DNA of 43,331 nt, taken from NCBI GenBank assembly GCA_031283155.1, contig JAITCI010000023.1:1-43331 (forward strand), in the 5' to 3' direction. The notes beneath the pieces were generated by a model. That model saw nothing but the letters and a program-made list of their open reading frames with translations. It was not told the origin of the DNA and searched no databases. Source of the stretch: Spirochaetota bacterium. Its GTDB lineage: Bacteria > Spirochaetota > JAGLSM01 > JAKPMW01. The translations under genes were made by a program, and so were the position numbers. Shown in pieces: positions 42,645-43,331 of the stretch (position 1 is its first letter; each line of letters begins with the position of its first letter).

Positions 42645-42770
42645 GGCAACGACAGGAAGTCGTGTCCCGAAGCGCGTACATGGATGTACGCTCTTGCGAG
42701 GGCAACGAGAACGCCGCAGGCGGTCGAGGCGCGGGGGAAGGCTTTCCCCCGCAAAAGCTCCACTCAGTCC
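42645..42770. repeat. twin covarying hairpin repeat upstream of flgF
   Basis: ACGAC-AGGAA-GTCGT (42649-42663) and GCGTAC-ATGGAT-GTACGC (42674-42691), then CTCTTGCGAGGG. It is an inverted copy of 9956-10004 with altered stems. The rest of the 42544-42810 gap holds no gene I can support. Confidence 0.7.
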
Positions 42771-42810
42771 AAAACCCTCCCCAGCCCGCGCAATACGCAA
42801 GCTCCGCATT

Positions 42811-43331
42811 TTACGGAGGCGGTGCCGCAGAAGTATTCAGCGCTATTTGGTAATCCGATCCGGCGGGAACAAACGCCCACGGCCACGAGCGGATATAATA
42901 ATTCCGCCCAGCGATAAGCGTCCGCGAAATGGACGCATTGCCGGTGAAGAGATCTATCGCGCCGCCGACCGCAGATCCGTCATCGGCAAGCACCTGCACA
43001 AACACGGAACTTAATGCGCCGGGCTTAAAGTGGATGTACTGTTCCGCCGCCGCTGCGGTAAAGCGGAACCACTCGGTTCCATTTGCGGCAAGATTCCCGT
43101 CCGTCCAGACGCCGACAGTCATCTGCGTTACCCCCGCTGCCGGCACGGAAATGGCTGTTTCGCTCGACGCGGCACCGCCGGACGAATTGGCGGAACTGCT
43201 CCCGCCGGATACAACGCTTTGATCAGAGGCCGCGCCGTCCGGCGATGCGCTGCTTGCGCCGCCAACCTCCGGATCCCCGCCGCAAGCCGCGAACGCAAGC
43301 ATGAGTATAACCGCTGATAAAATAGCACATC
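42811..43331 (-). CDS. lipoprotein with one PPC-like module (start outside window)
   Basis: At least 172 residues. The frame stays open to the right edge and reads CAILSAVILMLAFAAC, a lipoprotein signal whose first residues lie past 43331, so the ATG at 43302 is internal to the signal peptide. After lipobox FAAC comes a Ser/Gly/Ala-rich stalk, then a single domain with VGVWTDGNLAANGTEWFRFT, EQYIHFKPGAL and YYIRSWP, the same module that occurs eleven times in the giant lipoprotein at 22172. Both end in a short Pro run (AAPPP). Probably a short relative of the same surface family. Confidence 0.8.
   Translation of the reverse strand, partial: CAILSAVILMLAFAACGGDPEVGGASSASPDGAASDQSVVSGGSSSANSSGGAASSETAISVPAAGVTQMTVGVWTDGNLAANGTEWFRFTAAAAEQYIHFKPGALSSVFVQVLADDGSAVGGAIDLFTGNASISRTLIAGRNYYIRSWPWAFVPAGSDYQIALNTSAAPPP

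Overview
The window looks like a chromosomal segment of a spirochaete, most likely a Treponemataceae-like member of the Spirochaetota. The basis is the flgF-flgG pair with spirochaete-type N-termini, an extra EF-G-like factor, many lipoproteins with short lipoboxes, tRNA genes with no encoded CCA, and a coding style in which most starts carry a GGAG-type ribosome site. The genus is an inference from gene content and style; no marker gene such as 16S rRNA is present.

Layout. 1-394: tRNA-Arg and tRNA-Pro beside a palindromic repeat block. 395-4136: a membrane-anchored discoidin-like protein, an RsbW/SpoIIAB-like ATPase, an EF-G-like GTPase and a FUN14 protein. 4197-8661: a promoter, two tandem paralogous Ser/Ala-rich three-domain lipoproteins and a terminator. 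8702-11264: trpS, a MITE-like element, mltG and a small coiled-coil gene. 11782-14531: an MmeI-type fused restriction-methylation gene broken by a frameshift exactly in a (CA)8 tract. 14585-14920: tRNA-Gly between repeat blocks. 15028-19887: an NrnA-like DHH phosphoesterase, a FabV-like reductase, an exported protein, a dihydropyrimidinase and a small lipoprotein. 20350-21828: a TrpB/cysteine-synthase-fold PLP enzyme. 22172-26350: a 1392-residue lipoprotein with eleven PPC-like beta domains. 26497-27808: a DUF2281 gene coupled to apbE. 28004-30717: a dinJ-yafQ toxin-antitoxin operon wrecked in both genes by repeat insertions, a flavin-type oxidase, an ImmA-like peptidase and its Xre repressor. 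30753-33799: a divergently transcribed phage-derived island with a DUF4417 gene and three tandem toxin/immunity-like cassettes, the third with a truncated toxin. 34079-38748: ssnA, rseC-like, M17 aminopeptidase and a secreted hydrolase. 38786-42543: a chemoreceptor, flgG and flgF. 42811 to the right edge: a lipoprotein carrying one copy of the module repeated in the giant lipoprotein, its start lying outside the window.

The most unusual signal is a family of GC-rich mosaic hairpin repeats. Their loop is almost fixed (usually ATCCT, ATCCTT or ATCCAT), while the stems differ from copy to copy and covary to stay paired. They fill many intergenic gaps and also lie inside genes: in frame in the restriction-modification gene and in the DUF2281 gene, and out of frame in both dinJ and yafQ. 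Two other systems deserve attention: the phase-variable-looking restriction-modification gene, and the DUF4417-linked toxin/immunity array whose cassettes share a duplicated DUF4417 3' end.

Functional themes are surface lipoproteins and motility/chemotaxis, purine/pyrimidine or hydantoin catabolism (dihydropyrimidinase, SsnA), and accessory defence or conflict genes under active rearrangement. All assignments come from reading motifs; no database search was possible.
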